From: JASLBX01 sp036373915
GTDB lineage: Bacteria > Actinomycetota > Actinomycetes > Jiangellales > Jiangellaceae
Reading direction: 5' to 3'
Assembly (NCBI GenBank): GCA_036373915.1
Contig: DASUUU010000155.1
Coordinates: 1 to 22,768 of the forward strand
Length of the DNA: 22,768 nt
The translations under genes and the position numbers were made by a program. Positions 21,777 to 22,768 of this stretch are shown here, in pieces. The stretch's first letter is position 1, and the number at the start of each line of letters is the position of its first letter. The notes beneath the pieces are model-generated. The model was not told the origin of the DNA, searched no databases, and saw nothing but the letters and a program-made list of their open reading frames with translations.

Positions 21777-22040
21777 TCAATCGCTGCCTTCCGCCGGCGT
21801 ACCTGGCGCGACGCGGCCGATGCGCACCCGCCATGTCTCGGGTCCCTCTTCGAGGTAGTCCCAGCTGAACTCGCCCGGATGTTCGGCGGCGAACTGGTAG
21901 TAGAGCGGCTTGGGGTCGTGATCGTTGATCAGCACGAAACCCTGACCGGCGGCGAGCGCGGAATAGCTCGTGAAGATCAGCTCGTGCCGGCGAGCGGGCG
22001 GCTCGGGCCGGACGTCGAGTTGAGTGTCTTCAGAGATCAT
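21777..22040 (-). CDS. DUF2249 domain protein
   Basis: An 87-residue single-domain protein that fits DUF2249 throughout: LDVRPEPPARRHELIF, LAAGQGFVLINDHDPKPLYYQF and PGEFSWDYLEEGPETWRVRIGR. The 'DHDP.PL.YQ...E..G.F.W.Y...GP..W.V.I' strand pattern is diagnostic. The function is unknown; in many genomes DUF2249 genes lie with hemerythrin, nitrite or denitrification genes, which suggests redox or nitric-oxide metabolism. A GTG at 22085 extends the frame, but the ATG at 22040 has AAGGGA at 7 bases and is preferred. It diverges from fdxA and is followed by the DsbA-like gene. Confidence 0.88.
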   Translation of the reverse strand: MISEDTQLDVRPEPPARRHELIFTSYSALAAGQGFVLINDHDPKPLYYQFAAEHPGEFSWDYLEEGPETWRVRIGRVAPGTPAEGSD

Positions 22041-22118
22041 GATCGTTCCCTTCACATCGTCTGGTGCACGCGCGGCCGTCGTCACAACCTTCCCCGACAG
22101 TCAGAGCACGGCACACCC

Positions 22119-22159
22119 TTGTTTTTTACGAACATAGTCGTGAAAAATAGACCTCGCAA
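22119..22159. promoter_or_regulatory. Divergent promoter region with 26-bp dyad, DUF2249 gene and fdxA
   Basis: TTTTTTACGA-ACATAG-TCGTGAAAAA (22122-22147) is an inverted repeat with 9 of 10 pairs. On the minus strand a -35 TTGCGA (22154-22159) and a -10 TATGTT (22131-22136) are 17 bases apart. On the plus strand TTGTTT (22119-22124) and AAAAAT (22143-22148) are 18 bases apart. The dyad overlaps both promoters, so one regulator would control both genes. It matches no consensus I can name with certainty. Confidence 0.65.
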
Positions 22160-22177
22160 GGGTTGGAAGGAGAGGTC

Positions 22178-22525
22178 GTGACCTACGTCATCGGTGAGCC
22201 ATGCATCGACGTCATGGACCGGGCCTGCGTCGACGAGTGCCCGGTCGACTGCATCTATGAGGGCGCGCGCTCGCTCTACATCCAACCGGACGAATGTGTC
22301 GACTGCGGCGCATGCGAACCGGTCTGTCCGGTGGAGGCCATCTACTACGAAGACGACCTTCCCGATCGACTGAAGCCATACCAGCAGGACAACGTGCGAT
22401 TCTTCGACGAGCCCCTGCCTGGGCGGGACGAACCCCTCGGCACACCAGGCGGTGCGACGAAGTTGGGCGCGGTGGGCGTCGACACCGAACTCGTCGCATC
22501 TCACCCGCTGCCGAACGAGGCGTAA
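22178..22525 (+). CDS. fdxA: Seven-iron ferredoxin FdxA ([3Fe-4S][4Fe-4S])
   Basis: A 115-residue ferredoxin closely like mycobacterial FdxA throughout. The cluster cysteines are Cys9, Cys17 with ECPVDC (Cys21, Cys25), and ECVDCGACEPVCP (Cys40, 43, 46, 50), the arrangement of 7Fe or 8Fe bacterial ferredoxins. The C-terminal extension (FFDEPLPGRDEPLGTPGGA) is also the family's. It is a soluble electron carrier, in actinomycetes often induced by low oxygen or nitric oxide and used with P450s or reductases. The GTG at 22178 follows AGGAGAGG, and the family start 'MTYVIGEPC' begins there. It diverges from the DUF2249 gene with a shared dyad between them. Confidence 0.95.
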   Translation: MTYVIGEPCIDVMDRACVDECPVDCIYEGARSLYIQPDECVDCGACEPVCPVEAIYYEDDLPDRLKPYQQDNVRFFDEPLPGRDEPLGTPGGATKLGAVGVDTELVASHPLPNEA

Positions 22526-22697
22526 GACGACAGGCTGCTGCCGCTCGGGAGCGCGCTACGTGTTCGTCGACACGTTCGTCCTTCCTCGCTGTCGCCTCGG
22601 GGCCCCCTCGAGAGACGGCTATTTCTCCTAGTCTTCTCGTGTAAATTGCGGCGGTGAGCGCCAAGAGCGCGCCCGTCGTACCGGACCAAGACCGGTG
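22526..22697 (+). other. Intergenic region with short overlapping leader ORF
   Basis: Two weak hairpins follow fdxA (CGCTC gg GAGCG near 22538 and CGTGT...ACACG near 22558). A 14-codon ORF from GTG 22654 ends at TGA 22696-22698, and that TGA shares its A with the ATG of the next ORF (TGATG). TAAATT at about 22642 could be a -10 element. Whether the small ORF is a translated leader cannot be decided from this sequence. Confidence 0.35.
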
Positions 22698-22768
22698 ATG
22701 TCCCCGCTCGGCGAACCCGGCCGGCAGCGCGTGGCCAGTGTCTTCGATGCGCCAGGGGCCGCGGAATC
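22698..22768 (+). CDS. Unidentified ORF, partial (start only)
   Basis: The ATG at 22698 begins a frame open to the window edge (23 codons), with RQRVASVFDAPG visible. I do not recognise it. The end is cut off, the ATG has no clear ribosome binding site and depends on overlap with the leader ORF, so even its being a gene is uncertain. Confidence 0.3.
   Translation, partial: MSPLGEPGRQRVASVFDAPGAAE

Noticed and set aside
22501..22689. Minus-strand ORF at the right end
   Set aside because: Arg-rich, no start context, overlaps the end of fdxA and the presumed promoter of the next gene.

Overview
The window is 22.8 kb of high-GC DNA with the codon bias of an actinomycete. A filamentous actinobacterium, perhaps in the Pseudonocardiales, is an inference. 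It rests on the GC content, frequent GTG/TTG starts, a Methyltransf_19 (DUF574) methyltransferase, a mycobacterial-type FdxA ferredoxin and a mycolic-type MMPL transporter. There are no tRNA or rRNA genes, CRISPR arrays, transposases or phage genes. No single product was checked by a database search; names rest on motifs read in the translations.

The left two thirds (1-16.4 kb) is a run of small regulator/effector modules. In order: a DUF1579-like gene cut by the left edge; a MarR repressor with an MFS exporter, both carrying the same 15-bp palindrome in front of them; a DUF574 methyltransferase; a TetR divergent from an MMPL exporter with two 18-bp dyads between them; a divergent MarR/TetR pair with interlocked promoters; a TetR divergent from an alpha/beta hydrolase with two 17-bp operators 28 bp apart; WrbA; a 520-bp non-coding stretch with GC-rich repeats and a DUF899 gene fragment; a VOC protein divergent from a TetR; a decayed epoxide hydrolase; a LysR divergent from a DinB-esterase pair; and an AraC-DinB fusion regulator overlapping a dihydrofolate-reductase-like gene. 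Eight regulators (two MarR, four TetR, one LysR, one AraC-type) sit in about 16 kb. For several of them the operator can be read directly.

The right part is different. From 20937 down to 16454 on the minus strand lies an apparent operon of three genes: an Imm5-like putative immunity protein, the RNA 3'-terminal 2'-O-methyltransferase Hen1, and the three-domain RNA end-healing and sealing enzyme Pnkp. Hen1 and Pnkp form the known bacterial RNA repair system: Pnkp heals and seals RNAs cut by ribotoxins and Hen1 methylates the repaired junction so it cannot be cut again. The immunity-like gene immediately upstream is the most interesting unexplained element of the window. Farther right, a DsbA-fold protein lacking the first cysteine of its CxxC site and a DUF2249 protein diverge from a seven-iron ferredoxin (FdxA). 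A strong dyad lies in the shared promoter region. The window ends inside an unidentified ORF preceded by a tiny overlapping leader ORF.

Convergent gene pairs are separated by hairpins: a 20-bp-stem hairpin after the MMPL gene and an 18-bp-stem structure between the hydrolase and wrbA are the clearest.
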